Of a stretch of 64,000 nucleotides of DNA, positions 8,645 to 17,767 are shown in pieces. How positions within the stretch are numbered: the stretch's first letter is position 1; every line of letters begins with the position of its first letter. The position numbers were made by a program, and so were the translations under genes. The notes beneath the pieces are model-generated. The model was not told the DNA's origin. It was given only the letters and a program-made list of their open reading frames with translations, and did no database searches. The DNA lies in contig NZ_FQXT01000001.1 of the NCBI RefSeq assembly GCF_900130045.1, positions 310,001 through 374,000 on the forward strand, read 5' to 3'. Source of the stretch: Leeuwenhoekiella palythoae (lineage in GTDB: Bacteria > Bacteroidota > Bacteroidia > Flavobacteriales > Flavobacteriaceae).

Positions 8645-10456
8645 TTAATACAAAATAGGTTTAAACTGTGTTTCTTCTTCATCCTCCTGACCGTATTTTG
8701 CAAAATTGGTGGCTGTTTCTATCAAAGCCAAGTGTGAATACGCTTGAGGGAAATTCCCTAGTAAACGTTTCGTTTTAAAATCAATATCCTCACTGAACAA
8801 GCCCAAATGGTTGCTATACGACAACAACTGATCAAAGTACTTTATCGCTTTTTGCTTCTGCCCTACCTTATATAAACTATCAATAAACCAGAATGTGCAA
8901 ATGGTAAACGACGAGCTCGGTTCACCGAAGTCATCTTCATTTTTATAACGATACATCAAACCATCTTTACAAAGTTCGCGTTCGGTGGCTTCTACGGTAG
9001 ATACAAAACGAGGATCTTTAGCATCAATAAAGCCATATTGCTCCATTAGGAGTGTCGAAGCATCCATATCTTTTGAACCGTAATACTGCGTGTAGGCCTG
9101 CATATCTTCATTCCAGGCGTTGTCGTGAATTTCGTCGTGAATTTCCTTACGCAACACATCCCAATCTTCAAGATGGCGTCTTCGGTTTAAGACTTCAGCA
9201 ATTTTAATGGCGCGATCTACTGCCACCCAGCACAGTAATTTTGAGAACGTAAAGTGACGATCTTCGGTGCGCAATTCCCAAATTCCTTTATCGGGTTCTT
9301 GCCAATGGCGCTTAACGATTTTCACAATTCCGAGAACCACCGTCCACAGCTCTTCGCTATTTTCAAGTGTCGTTTCAAACTGAATAAATTGCTGATAGAT
9401 CACTTCCATCAGAATTCCGTAGATATCATTTTGCTTTTGAACGTAAGCTGCATTACCAATGCGTACCGGTGCCGAATTTTTATAGCCTGAAAGATGATCT
9501 AGCGTATGCTCTGTGAGTTCCTTTTCTCCATTGATACCATACATAATTTGCATTTTCTCATCTTTATCAGGAAGCGTATCTATGATAAACTGAAGAAAAT
9601 TCTGTGCATATTTAGTATGTCCTAAATTAGAGATCACCCGAATCACCATTGAAGCATCACGCACCCAACAAAAACGATAATCCCAGTTGCGGACTTCGCC
9701 TATAGTTTCGGGTAATGAAGTAGTTGCAGCAGCGAGAACGGCTCCAGATTTCTCAAACGTAAGCGCCTTTAAGGTAAGCGCGCTACGCATAATTTCGTTT
9801 TGATATAAAGGATATTTTGTGGTCGCTTCACTCCAGTTCATCCAGTATACTTTAGTACGCTGAAACTTCAAATATGCACGGTCTAGCGTTTGCTCCATCA
9901 GTTTTTCATGATAAGACATCAAGAGAAAAGCATTGCCGTCCAGGGTTATTTCTTTCTTAGTGAGGATAGCTTCCTTTTCTAGATTGGTATACAAATAAAG
10001 GGAATCGTATTTCCCTTCATTAGTATAACTTTCTATGTATTCCCCTTTATTTACAGTGATAGTTTCGGTACTGGCATATTCTAGTTTGGGATCGTAATTA
10101 CACACAAATTTAGGCGCACCCTTAACTAATCGTATAAATCGAATTATGTCAGGTGGGGCGTAAAAAGAGCCGCTTCGCTTTTCATACCTGGGCATAAAAT
10201 CAAACACCTCAAAAGCATCGGTACCATTATCGTACATCGTGCGTAAGATATTGGTTTGCCACATATATTGCTGGGTAATGGTGTAAGCGTCACTGACCTC
10301 AAAACTCTGTGAACCTCCTTTTTCTTCATCTAAAAGTTTAGCAAAAACCGAAGGTGAATCAAAAATGGGCAGACAACACCAATCTAAAGAGCCTTTGTCT
10401 GAGATAAGTGCTGCACTCTTGCAGTTGCCAATAATTCCATAATTCAAATTGTCCAT
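8645..10456 (-). CDS. Glycoside hydrolase family 15 protein (glucoamylase/trehalase-like)
   Basis: The 603-residue cytoplasmic-type protein has no signal peptide. It has the family N-terminal part (YGIIGNCKSAALISDKGSLDWCC) and the GH15 core (GEVRNWDYRFCWVRDAS near residues 245-265, then an alpha/alpha barrel region). GH15 enzymes release glucose from alpha-glucans; a related clade in actinobacteria hydrolyses trehalose. Because it is divergent from a trehalose-synthesis fusion gene 106 bases away, trehalose or a related glucoside is a sensible substrate guess. Substrate is inference; the family is clear. Confidence 0.9.
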   Translation of the reverse strand: MDNLNYGIIGNCKSAALISDKGSLDWCCLPIFDSPSVFAKLLDEEKGGSQSFEVSDAYTITQQYMWQTNILRTMYDNGTDAFEVFDFMPRYEKRSGSFYAPPDIIRFIRLVKGAPKFVCNYDPKLEYASTETITVNKGEYIESYTNEGKYDSLYLYTNLEKEAILTKKEITLDGNAFLLMSYHEKLMEQTLDRAYLKFQRTKVYWMNWSEATTKYPLYQNEIMRSALTLKALTFEKSGAVLAAATTSLPETIGEVRNWDYRFCWVRDASMVIRVISNLGHTKYAQNFLQFIIDTLPDKDEKMQIMYGINGEKELTEHTLDHLSGYKNSAPVRIGNAAYVQKQNDIYGILMEVIYQQFIQFETTLENSEELWTVVLGIVKIVKRHWQEPDKGIWELRTEDRHFTFSKLLCWVAVDRAIKIAEVLNRRRHLEDWDVLRKEIHDEIHDNAWNEDMQAYTQYYGSKDMDASTLLMEQYGFIDAKDPRFVSTVEATERELCKDGLMYRYKNEDDFGEPSSSFTICTFWFIDSLYKVGQKQKAIKYFDQLLSYSNHLGLFSEDIDFKTKRLLGNFPQAYSHLALIETATNFAKYGQEDEEETQFKPILY

Positions 10457-10562
10457 AAGAGAATAAAAATTCTAAAGTTCTATTAAACGTATAGCCTAAC
10501 CGCTACGATTTTCCGAAATTTAAGCAATCACAAAAAATCTAACCCTCCGATTACCTGTTTTT

Positions 10563-12767
10563 ATGAGTAAAACTATCATTATTTCAAATCGACTGCCTTT
10601 ACAATTACAAATTGACAATTATACCATCAAAGCGACGCCAAGCGTAGGTGGATTAGCAACCGGAATGAAATCTGTACATAGAGACAGTAACGGTGTCTGG
10701 ATCGGTTGGACCGGCCTGACCGAAGAAGAAACGCCAGAAGAACTGGTAGATGAGGTTGTCGCTGCCGCAAAAAAAGAGCAGTGTGTACCTGTCTCACTTA
10801 CCGAAAAAGACATTAATGGTTTCTACTATGGCTTTTCTAACCGTACAATTTGGCCGTTATTCCATTACTTTATGGAATATACCGAGTTTGAGAAGGAAAG
10901 CTATCAAACCTATGTTGAGGTTAATAAAAAATATGCAAATGTAGTTCTAGAGAACATCGAGGAAGGCGACACCGTATGGGTGCACGATTATCAATTGATG
11001 CTCTTGCCCGAGCTGATCAAAAAAGAGCGCCCCGATGTGCAGATTGGATTCTTTTTACACATTCCGTTTCCTTCTTATGAGGTTTTTAGAACGCTTCCGT
11101 GGAGAGTAGAAATTTTAAAAGGTCTGCTTGGTTCAGACCTTATTGGTTTTCATACTTATGATTATCAGCGTCACTTTTTAAGTTCGGTTTCGCGTATTCT
11201 GCGACAAGAAGTAAGTTTTAACGAGATTACCTTAAAAGATCGCATTGTCACGGTGAACTCCTACCCTATGGGAATTGACTATGAAAAATTTTCTGAAGCC
11301 GCTGCCAAGCACGATGCTGCTAAAAATCAGTCAGAGCTTCAGCGTCGCTTAGATTTACATATTGATTCGACTCCCGATGCAAAAATGATCCTATCTATAG
11401 ACCGTTTAGATTATAGTAAAGGGATCGCCAATCGTATTCGCGCTTATGAATACTTCTTAGAAAAGTATCCGGAGTTTAAAGAAAAGGTACGCTTGGTGAT
11501 GCTGGCTGTACCCTCGCGTTCTAATGTTCCGCAGTATCAGTTGTTGAAAAAAGAAGTAGACGAACTCGTAGGACGAATTAACGGAAAATTTGCAACCGTA
11601 AGCTGGACGCCCATCTGGTATTTCTACCGTTCAATGCCTTTTGAAAATCTAATCGATTTATATACTACTTGTGACGTCGCACTGCTGACACCGATTAGAG
11701 ATGGAATGAATCTCGTTGCCAAAGAATATGTCGCTACCAGAACAGATAAAACGGGAGTACTTATTCTTAGTGAAATGGCCGGTGCTGCGCAAGAAATGAG
11801 CGAAGCACTGATCATTAATCCGAATAACTTTGAAGAGATCGCCGATGCACTAAAACAGGCGATGGAAATGCCCGAAGCAGAACAGATCAAGCGCAACAAA
11901 TTTCTTCAAAAACGTTTAAAGCGCTATAATGTGGAGAAGTGGGCGCACGATTTTATGCATTCATTAGAAGACACCGCTCATAAATCTGATATTGTAAAAG
12001 CAATACGTATGCGTCAAGATCAAGAAGAAGAAATGTTCAACGCTTATAAAGCTTCACAAAAACGTATTTTGTTTTTAGACTATGACGGGACTTTAAGAGG
12101 TTTTGTAAACAACCCGGAAGATGCAAGCCCTGATGAAGAACTACTCGAGTTAACAAAAACAATTCACAGTCAAGAAAATACTGAGGTGGTGATCATTAGC
12201 GGTCGCGATCGCCATACACTAGGGACTTGGTGGCAAGATGTGCCTATCACGCTCATCGCAGAACACGGCGTTTGGAAACGTCCTGTGGGCGGAGAATGGG
12301 CAGTAACAGAAAATCTTAAAAATGATTGGATGGAAACGGTGCGTCCTATTCTTGAAAAATATGTTGACCGCACCGCAGGTACATTTATCGAGGAGAAAAA
12401 TTATTCATTGGCTTGGCATTACCGCAATGCCGATCCCGACTTAGGCGAAAAACGCGCCAGTGAACTTTCAACCGTATTGAAAGAACTTTCGGCGAATAAC
12501 GAACTTGGAGTTCTTGACGGAAATAAAGTATTGGAAATTAAAGACAGTACCATTCATAAAGGGAAAGCGGTGACCAAGCATATTTTCGGTAAAGACTACA
12601 CGTTTAAATTTGCGATAGGTGATGATTGGACTGATGAATACATGTTTCACGACCTTCCTGACGATGCATTTACGATCAAAGTGGGACTTCAAAAAACAGC
12701 AGCAAAATATTATGTAGACGATACCGACCGTGTACGAGACTTGCTTAAAAAGTTTGCTGCATCCTAG
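10563..12767 (+). CDS. otsAB: Bifunctional trehalose-6-phosphate synthase/phosphatase (OtsA-OtsB fusion)
   Basis: The 734-residue fusion makes trehalose from UDP-glucose and glucose-6-phosphate. Residues 1 to about 470 are a GT20 synthase: IIISNRLP at the start, VWVHDYQLMLLP, the sugar-nucleotide-binding segment SIDRLDYSKGIANR near 280, and RDGMNLVAKEYV. Residues from about 495 are a HAD-type phosphatase with the nucleophile motif LDYDGTL (Asp506, Asp508), IISGRDR, and the acidic motif GDDWTDE (686-692). Both halves keep their key residues, so both activities are expected. A strong terminator follows. Trehalose typically serves osmotic or desiccation protection. Confidence 0.96.
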   Translation: MSKTIIISNRLPLQLQIDNYTIKATPSVGGLATGMKSVHRDSNGVWIGWTGLTEEETPEELVDEVVAAAKKEQCVPVSLTEKDINGFYYGFSNRTIWPLFHYFMEYTEFEKESYQTYVEVNKKYANVVLENIEEGDTVWVHDYQLMLLPELIKKERPDVQIGFFLHIPFPSYEVFRTLPWRVEILKGLLGSDLIGFHTYDYQRHFLSSVSRILRQEVSFNEITLKDRIVTVNSYPMGIDYEKFSEAAAKHDAAKNQSELQRRLDLHIDSTPDAKMILSIDRLDYSKGIANRIRAYEYFLEKYPEFKEKVRLVMLAVPSRSNVPQYQLLKKEVDELVGRINGKFATVSWTPIWYFYRSMPFENLIDLYTTCDVALLTPIRDGMNLVAKEYVATRTDKTGVLILSEMAGAAQEMSEALIINPNNFEEIADALKQAMEMPEAEQIKRNKFLQKRLKRYNVEKWAHDFMHSLEDTAHKSDIVKAIRMRQDQEEEMFNAYKASQKRILFLDYDGTLRGFVNNPEDASPDEELLELTKTIHSQENTEVVIISGRDRHTLGTWWQDVPITLIAEHGVWKRPVGGEWAVTENLKNDWMETVRPILEKYVDRTAGTFIEEKNYSLAWHYRNADPDLGEKRASELSTVLKELSANNELGVLDGNKVLEIKDSTIHKGKAVTKHIFGKDYTFKFAIGDDWTDEYMFHDLPDDAFTIKVGLQKTAAKYYVDDTDRVRDLLKKFAAS

Positions 12768-12840
12768 TAAACTAACTCAAGGCAGGCATAGGTGGTATTT
12801 CAGCCTTTGGTGATGCCAATAAATTAGCATAAATTTATCA

Positions 12841-12878
12841 CGAGCAGTATTTTTTCTAATACTGCTCGTACTTTTTTT
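12841..12878 (+). terminator. Rho-independent terminator after otsAB
   Basis: A perfect 11-bp stem (CGAGCAGTATT / AATACTGCTCG) with a 6-base loop is followed after three bases by seven T. It lies 73 bases past the otsAB stop and 17 bases before the M28 peptidase gene, isolating the two. Confidence 0.9.
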
Positions 12879-12894
12879 AACCCTAAATAACAAT

Positions 12895-14244
12895 ATGAAG
12901 TATCCTTTTACCCTCGCTTTTCTTTGCTGTTTCACAGCTTTATTTGCCCAAAACAATGTGCCTTCAGAAACAGATTTACGTATTTACAGCATCATCGATG
13001 CGGTTTCTGCAGATCGAATTGAAAAAGATGTACGCACGCTCGCCGGCTTTGGAACTCGAAATACCTTTAGCGATACCCTTAGCGACACCCGTGGCATTGG
13101 CGCGGCACGCCGCTTTATAAAAGCTGATTTTGAAAAAACATCTGAAAATTGTGGTGACTGCCTTGAAGTTTTTTATCAGAAAGATCTGGTAACTCCAAGT
13201 ATGGGCAGCCGTATTCCAAAACAAACCTATGTGGTGAATGTTGTGGCAATTCAACGAGGAACAAAATATCCTAATCGGTTTATCATTATGAGTGGTGATA
13301 TAGATTCTCGCGGGAGCGATGCAACCGATTTTACAACTGATGCTCCGGGTGCAAACGACAATGCAAGCGGAATGGCGGGCACTATGGAAGCTGCGCGCGT
13401 TTTGTCTAAATACAAATTTGAAAACAGCATCATTTATGTTGGTCTGTCTGGTGAAGAGCAAGGCTTATTTGGTGGTAAAGGACTTGCAGATTATGCAACC
13501 GCACAAGGCTGGGACATCATCGGGATTCTAAACAATGATATGATAGGAAATATCAAAGGGGTAGACGGTGTGATCAGCAATCGCGATTTTAGAATTTTTT
13601 CTGAACCGGTTCCTGCAAATGAAACCGAAAATCAACGCAGGGCCCGAAGATTTTATGGTGGAGAAGTTGACGGAAATTCGCGCCAACTGGCCCGCTATGT
13701 ACATAAAAATGTAAAAGATTATATGCCGGAAATGAACCCGATGATGATCTATCGTTTAGATCGTTTTGGTCGCGGCGGACACCACAGACCTTTTAATGAT
13801 CTGGGCTTCGCCGGAATTCGCATAATGGAAGCACATGAAAATTACACCCAGCAGCATCAAGATATTCGCACGGAAGGTGGTATCGCTTACGGGGATGTAG
13901 TAGAACACGTTAATTTCCCGTATGCAGCAAAACTTACCGCTGTAAATGCGATCAACTTAGCTAGCTTAGCTTGGGCACCACCAGCTCCTGAAACTGTTGA
14001 GATTGGTGGTATTGTAGAAGCAGATGTAAAACTCAAATGGAGCAAAGTAGACGGAGCTTTTGGTTATAAAATCTATTGGCGTGACACTACCTCTCCTACT
14101 TGGGATCACAGCCGCTATGTGGGTGATGTTTCAGAAATCACTTTAGACGGAATTGTAATTGACAATTCATTCTTTGGTGTTGCTGCTGTAGGTGCTAACG
14201 GTCACGAAAGTGTCGTGGTTTTTCCTAATGCTATTATGCGCTAA
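12895..14244 (+). CDS. Exported M28-family metallopeptidase with C-terminal FnIII-like domain
   Basis: The 449-residue protein has a signal peptide (cut near ALFAQ, residue 19). The M28 zinc aminopeptidase core shows the bridging Asp in PGANDNASG (Asp155), the catalytic Glu pair in SGEEQGL (187-188), NNDMIGN (Asp215) and a late His (His321). The usual first zinc ligand His of HxD is Asp135 here (SGDIDSR); I recall the same exchange in some Bacteroidota relatives, so activity is still possible. Residues about 365-449 resemble a fibronectin type III domain. It probably trims peptides in the periplasm or outside the cell. Confidence 0.9.
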   Translation: MKYPFTLAFLCCFTALFAQNNVPSETDLRIYSIIDAVSADRIEKDVRTLAGFGTRNTFSDTLSDTRGIGAARRFIKADFEKTSENCGDCLEVFYQKDLVTPSMGSRIPKQTYVVNVVAIQRGTKYPNRFIIMSGDIDSRGSDATDFTTDAPGANDNASGMAGTMEAARVLSKYKFENSIIYVGLSGEEQGLFGGKGLADYATAQGWDIIGILNNDMIGNIKGVDGVISNRDFRIFSEPVPANETENQRRARRFYGGEVDGNSRQLARYVHKNVKDYMPEMNPMMIYRLDRFGRGGHHRPFNDLGFAGIRIMEAHENYTQQHQDIRTEGGIAYGDVVEHVNFPYAAKLTAVNAINLASLAWAPPAPETVEIGGIVEADVKLKWSKVDGAFGYKIYWRDTTSPTWDHSRYVGDVSEITLDGIVIDNSFFGVAAVGANGHESVVVFPNAIMR

Positions 14245-14294
14245 TTTTTCTTTTTTTGGAACAACATTTGAATTACAGTTTTTAAATACTCAAA

Positions 14295-15920
14295 ATGCAT
14301 AAACTATTTTCAATGCTTTTAGGCTTCTTTTGCCTGACTGCATTTGCTCAAGAGCACCAATTCACACATGAAGACACCCTAAAAGGAAGTATTACGCCAG
14401 AACGGGCGTGGTGGGATGTCAGCCATTATAGTTTAAAAGTGACTGTTGATCCTGACAATAAGTTCATTTCTGGTTCAAATACCATCACCTATAAAGTACT
14501 AGAGCCCTATCAAACCTTGCAAATTGACTTGCAAGAACCGATGAAAATTTTGAGCGCTACTCAAAATGACAAGAAATTAGCGATCAAAAAAGATGGCGCA
14601 GCCTATTTTATTTCACTACAGAAAAAACAGAAAAAAGAAGCTTCTAATAAAATTACCATAGCTTTTGAAGGCAAACCGGTAGAAGGAGCACGCCTTCCTT
14701 GGGACGGTGGCTGGACCTGGCAAAAAGACGCCAAGGGTAAAGCCTTTGCAGCTAATGCTAATCAGGGTATTGGCTCTTCCATCTGGTGGCCTAATAAAGA
14801 TATTCCTTATGATGAGGTTGAAAGTTTAGACTTATACATTACAGTTCCTAAGGGCTTGACTGCTGTAGGAAACGGTACATTGGTTGATTCTTCTTCAACT
14901 ACTGATAAGAATAGGTTTCATTGGAGTGTTGAAAATCCTATCAATAGTTATGGCATAAGTGCTGACATTGCTGATTATGCGCATTTTTCAGAGACTTATA
15001 AAGGTGAAAAAGGTCCGCTTGATCTAAACTTTTATGTACTTAAAGAAAATCTTGACAAAGCTCAAGAACAGTTTAAGCAGGTACCAATGATGCTCGAAGC
15101 TTTTGAGCATTGGTTTGGACCGTATCCGTTTTATGAAGATGGGTACAAATTGGTTGAAGTGCCTTATTTAGGAATGGAACATCAAAGTAATGTGACGTAC
15201 GGAAACAAATATGAAAACGGCTATTTAGGCCGTGATCTTTCGGGTACTGGATGGGGTTTAAAATTTGATTTTATTATCATTCATGAAAGTGGTCACGAGT
15301 GGTTCGCCAACAACATCACCAATAAAGATGTTGCAGATATGTGGGTACACGAAGGCTTTACGGCATATTCTGAAAATCTATATTTGGATTATTTCTTCGG
15401 AAAAGAAGCTTCAGCAGATTATGTTATAGGAACCCGAAGCGCTATCCGTAACGATCGCCCTATTATAGGCACCTATGGGGTAGATCACGAGGGAAGCGGT
15501 GATATGTATTATAAAGGGGCTAATGTTCTGCACACCCTGAGACAACTCGTTGAGGATGATGAAAAGTGGCGTACGATTCTACGCGGATTAAATAAAGAAT
15601 TTTATCATCAAACCGTTACCACCGCTCAGATTGAAAACTATATTAGCGAACAAAGCGGGATTGATCTAACGGAATTCTGGGAGCAATATTTACGTACAAC
15701 GATGATTCCGGAGTTAGAATATTCTATTGATGGGAATACGTTAAAATTCCGCTATGCGGATATTGTGGAAGGTTTTGATATGCCAATTCAAATTCACGTA
15801 AATGAACAGAAAGAATGGATTTATCCTTCAGCAGCATGGAAAACCAAGTCCTTTGATGCGCCGATCACCGATTTTAATATTGATCGTAATTTCTATATCG
15901 AATTTGAAGAGATCAACTAG
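14295..15920 (+). CDS. Exported M1-family aminopeptidase
   Basis: The 541-residue gluzincin has a signal peptide (cut near LTAFAQ). The zinc site HESGH with the third ligand Glu353 (Glu 18 residues after the last His, in WVHEGF) is intact: His330, Glu331, His334, Glu353. The substrate-recognition loop is GMEHQ (293-297) in place of the commoner GAMEN. It lacks the long C-terminal helical domain of PepN/ERAP1-type enzymes and resembles the short Bacteroidota form. It is 50 bases after the M28 peptidase gene, and the two probably act together on peptides in the periplasm. Confidence 0.93.
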   Translation: MHKLFSMLLGFFCLTAFAQEHQFTHEDTLKGSITPERAWWDVSHYSLKVTVDPDNKFISGSNTITYKVLEPYQTLQIDLQEPMKILSATQNDKKLAIKKDGAAYFISLQKKQKKEASNKITIAFEGKPVEGARLPWDGGWTWQKDAKGKAFAANANQGIGSSIWWPNKDIPYDEVESLDLYITVPKGLTAVGNGTLVDSSSTTDKNRFHWSVENPINSYGISADIADYAHFSETYKGEKGPLDLNFYVLKENLDKAQEQFKQVPMMLEAFEHWFGPYPFYEDGYKLVEVPYLGMEHQSNVTYGNKYENGYLGRDLSGTGWGLKFDFIIIHESGHEWFANNITNKDVADMWVHEGFTAYSENLYLDYFFGKEASADYVIGTRSAIRNDRPIIGTYGVDHEGSGDMYYKGANVLHTLRQLVEDDEKWRTILRGLNKEFYHQTVTTAQIENYISEQSGIDLTEFWEQYLRTTMIPELEYSIDGNTLKFRYADIVEGFDMPIQIHVNEQKEWIYPSAAWKTKSFDAPITDFNIDRNFYIEFEEIN

Positions 15921-15922
15921 TA

Positions 15923-16498
15923 ATGACCAAACCCAAGCGTCCACTACTCTATTTTAAAAATGCCGAAGAATGGCGCGCCTGGCTGCATGAAAATCATGAA
16001 AGTGATACCGGAGTCGATCTTGTGTTCTACAAGGTGACCTCTCAACAACCCAGTATGCGCTGGGAAGAAGCGGTTCAAGTCGCAATCTGTTACGGCTGGA
16101 TCGACAGCACCGTAAGAAAAATTGATGAAGACAGGCGTAAGCAGTACTTCTGTAAGCGAAATGCCAAAAGCGTTTGGAGCGCCGTAAACAAAGCCTATAT
16201 TGAACAATTAGTTCAAGATGGTCTAATGCACAAAAGTGGTCATAAATCTATTGAAATTGCAAAAGAAAACGGTTCGTGGACGGCTTTAGACGATGTAGAA
16301 AACGGAATCATCCCGGAAGATCTTCAAGAGGCATTTAATAACATTCCTAAAGCTTTTGAGAACTACGAAAATTTTGCCCGGGGCTATCGCAAAAGCTATT
16401 TGTATTGGCTCAATCAAGCTAAGAGAGAAGCGACACGGCAGAAACGTATTGAACAAATTATTACGCTCTGCGAACAAAATTTGAAGCAACGCTTGTAA
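15923..16498 (+). CDS. YdeI/OmpD-associated family protein
   Basis: The 191-residue soluble protein has the family's features: LYFKNAEEWRAWLHENH, WEEAVQVAICYGWIDS (about 50-65) and, near the end, GYRKSYLYWLNQAKREATRQKRI. The molecular role of this family is not established; it is often linked to bacteriocin or stress phenotypes by name only. It starts 2 bases after the M1 stop (TAG-TA-ATG), so it is co-transcribed and perhaps translationally coupled, but no functional link is obvious. A two-way terminator follows. Confidence 0.85.
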   Translation: MTKPKRPLLYFKNAEEWRAWLHENHESDTGVDLVFYKVTSQQPSMRWEEAVQVAICYGWIDSTVRKIDEDRRKQYFCKRNAKSVWSAVNKAYIEQLVQDGLMHKSGHKSIEIAKENGSWTALDDVENGIIPEDLQEAFNNIPKAFENYENFARGYRKSYLYWLNQAKREATRQKRIEQIITLCEQNLKQRL

Positions 16499-16503
16499 AC
16501 CAC

Positions 16504-16536
16504 AAAAAGCCCAATGTAAATAACATTGGGCTTTTT
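16504..16536. terminator. Bidirectional rho-independent terminator between convergent operons
   Basis: AAAAAGCCCAATGT and ACATTGGGCTTTTT form a 14-bp perfect inverted repeat with a 5-base loop. It has T-runs in both directions and sits between the ends of the YdeI gene (plus) and galM (minus), closing both the peptidase group and the 24-kb arabinan locus. Confidence 0.92.
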
Positions 16537-16564
16537 CATCTAAACACAAATGCTTAGCGCATTT

Positions 16565-17749
16565 TTATTTTACTGAAAACTTAAAGCTTGTAGTTGTGCT
16601 ATACGTTTCTCCCGGTTTTAAAACAGTAGATGGAAATTCAGACTGGTTAGGTGAATCTGGGTAATGCTGTGTTTCTAAACAGAAACCACTTCTTAAAGCA
16701 TAAGTACCTTCGCCTCCTTTTTGCGGTAAAGTCCCGTCTAAGAAATTTCCGGTATAAAACTGAATCGCAGGCTCTGTGGTCATCACTTCTAAGAATCTTC
16801 CACTTCGTGGATCATAAGCTGTAGCGGCTAAATGCATCGCTCCGCTTTCATCATTTAAAACCCAGCAATGATCATAACCCTGCCCTTTTTTAAGTTGATC
16901 GTTTTCAGCTTCAATTTCTGCACCAATCGCTTTCGCTTCACGGAAATCAAAAGGTGTACCTTCAACAGCACGCAACTCCCCTGTTGGAATCAAAGTTTCA
17001 TCAACCGGTAAATAATGATCTGCATTCAACATTACTTCGGTATCTAAAATGGTATTATCAAAATCCCCAGATAAGTTGAAATACGAGTGCTGAGTAAGAT
17101 TTACAACCGTTGCCTTATCTGTAGTTGCCTCATAATCTACTTTAAGCGTATTGTCCGCCTGAAGTGTATAAACAACAGTAGTTTCTAAATTCCCCGGATA
17201 GCCTTGATCCCCATCAGGACTGGTATAAGTCAACTTCAAGCCTACGTTATCGCCGTCTTCAATTTCCTCAGCGGTCCAGACTACTTTATCAAAACCTTTT
17301 CCACCGTGCAGACTGTTTGGTCCGTCGTTAGTTGGTAATTGATATTCTTCACCATCAATAGAAAATTTTCCTTTAGCAATACGGTTCCCATAGCGCCCGA
17401 TCAAAGCTCCAAAAAAAGTTGGATTTCCGGTCGTAGTATATTCCTCTAAAGTATCATAACCGAGTACTACATCTTGAAACGTGCTGTCTTGGCTAGGTGC
17501 CTTTAAGCTGGTAATAATACCACCGTACGTGATGATATCCACTTCCATTCCATTGGCGTTAACAAGGCTGTATTTTTCAACAGCAATGCTATCTGGCGTC
17601 ATACCAAAGTCTGACTTGGTAATGCTTGCTTCTGGCATTTCTGCCACCACGGCGGTTTCTTCTTTCTTCGGCTCATTTTTACAATTTACCATCGAAAGCG
17701 CCATTCCTAATACAACAGGAACAAGTAAAAGATTTCTATTTAATTTCAT
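16565..17749 (-). CDS. galM: Aldose 1-epimerase (mutarotase), probable lipoprotein
   Basis: The 394-residue enzyme interconverts alpha and beta anomers of aldoses. Family motifs are present: GRYGNRIAKGKF, NSLHGGKGFDKVVW (a catalytic His region), LTQHSYFNLSGD, GYDHCWVL and, near the C-terminus, FCLETQHYPDSPNQ with the catalytic Glu. An export signal is followed by Cys (SMVNCKNEPKK), a slightly unusual lipobox, so it likely works at the periplasmic face. It is the last gene of the arabinan locus, 18 bases after araA, and would provide the L-arabinose anomer taken up or isomerised. Confidence 0.95.
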   Translation of the reverse strand: MKLNRNLLLVPVVLGMALSMVNCKNEPKKEETAVVAEMPEASITKSDFGMTPDSIAVEKYSLVNANGMEVDIITYGGIITSLKAPSQDSTFQDVVLGYDTLEEYTTTGNPTFFGALIGRYGNRIAKGKFSIDGEEYQLPTNDGPNSLHGGKGFDKVVWTAEEIEDGDNVGLKLTYTSPDGDQGYPGNLETTVVYTLQADNTLKVDYEATTDKATVVNLTQHSYFNLSGDFDNTILDTEVMLNADHYLPVDETLIPTGELRAVEGTPFDFREAKAIGAEIEAENDQLKKGQGYDHCWVLNDESGAMHLAATAYDPRSGRFLEVMTTEPAIQFYTGNFLDGTLPQKGGEGTYALRSGFCLETQHYPDSPNQSEFPSTVLKPGETYSTTTSFKFSVK

Positions 17750-17767
17750 AATTCGATTATTTAAAAC

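Noticed and set aside
12976-13461. 161-codon open frame on the minus strand inside the M28 gene
   Set aside because: It is antisense to a clear peptidase with intact motifs, lacks any recognisable domain, and its composition fits a shadow frame.
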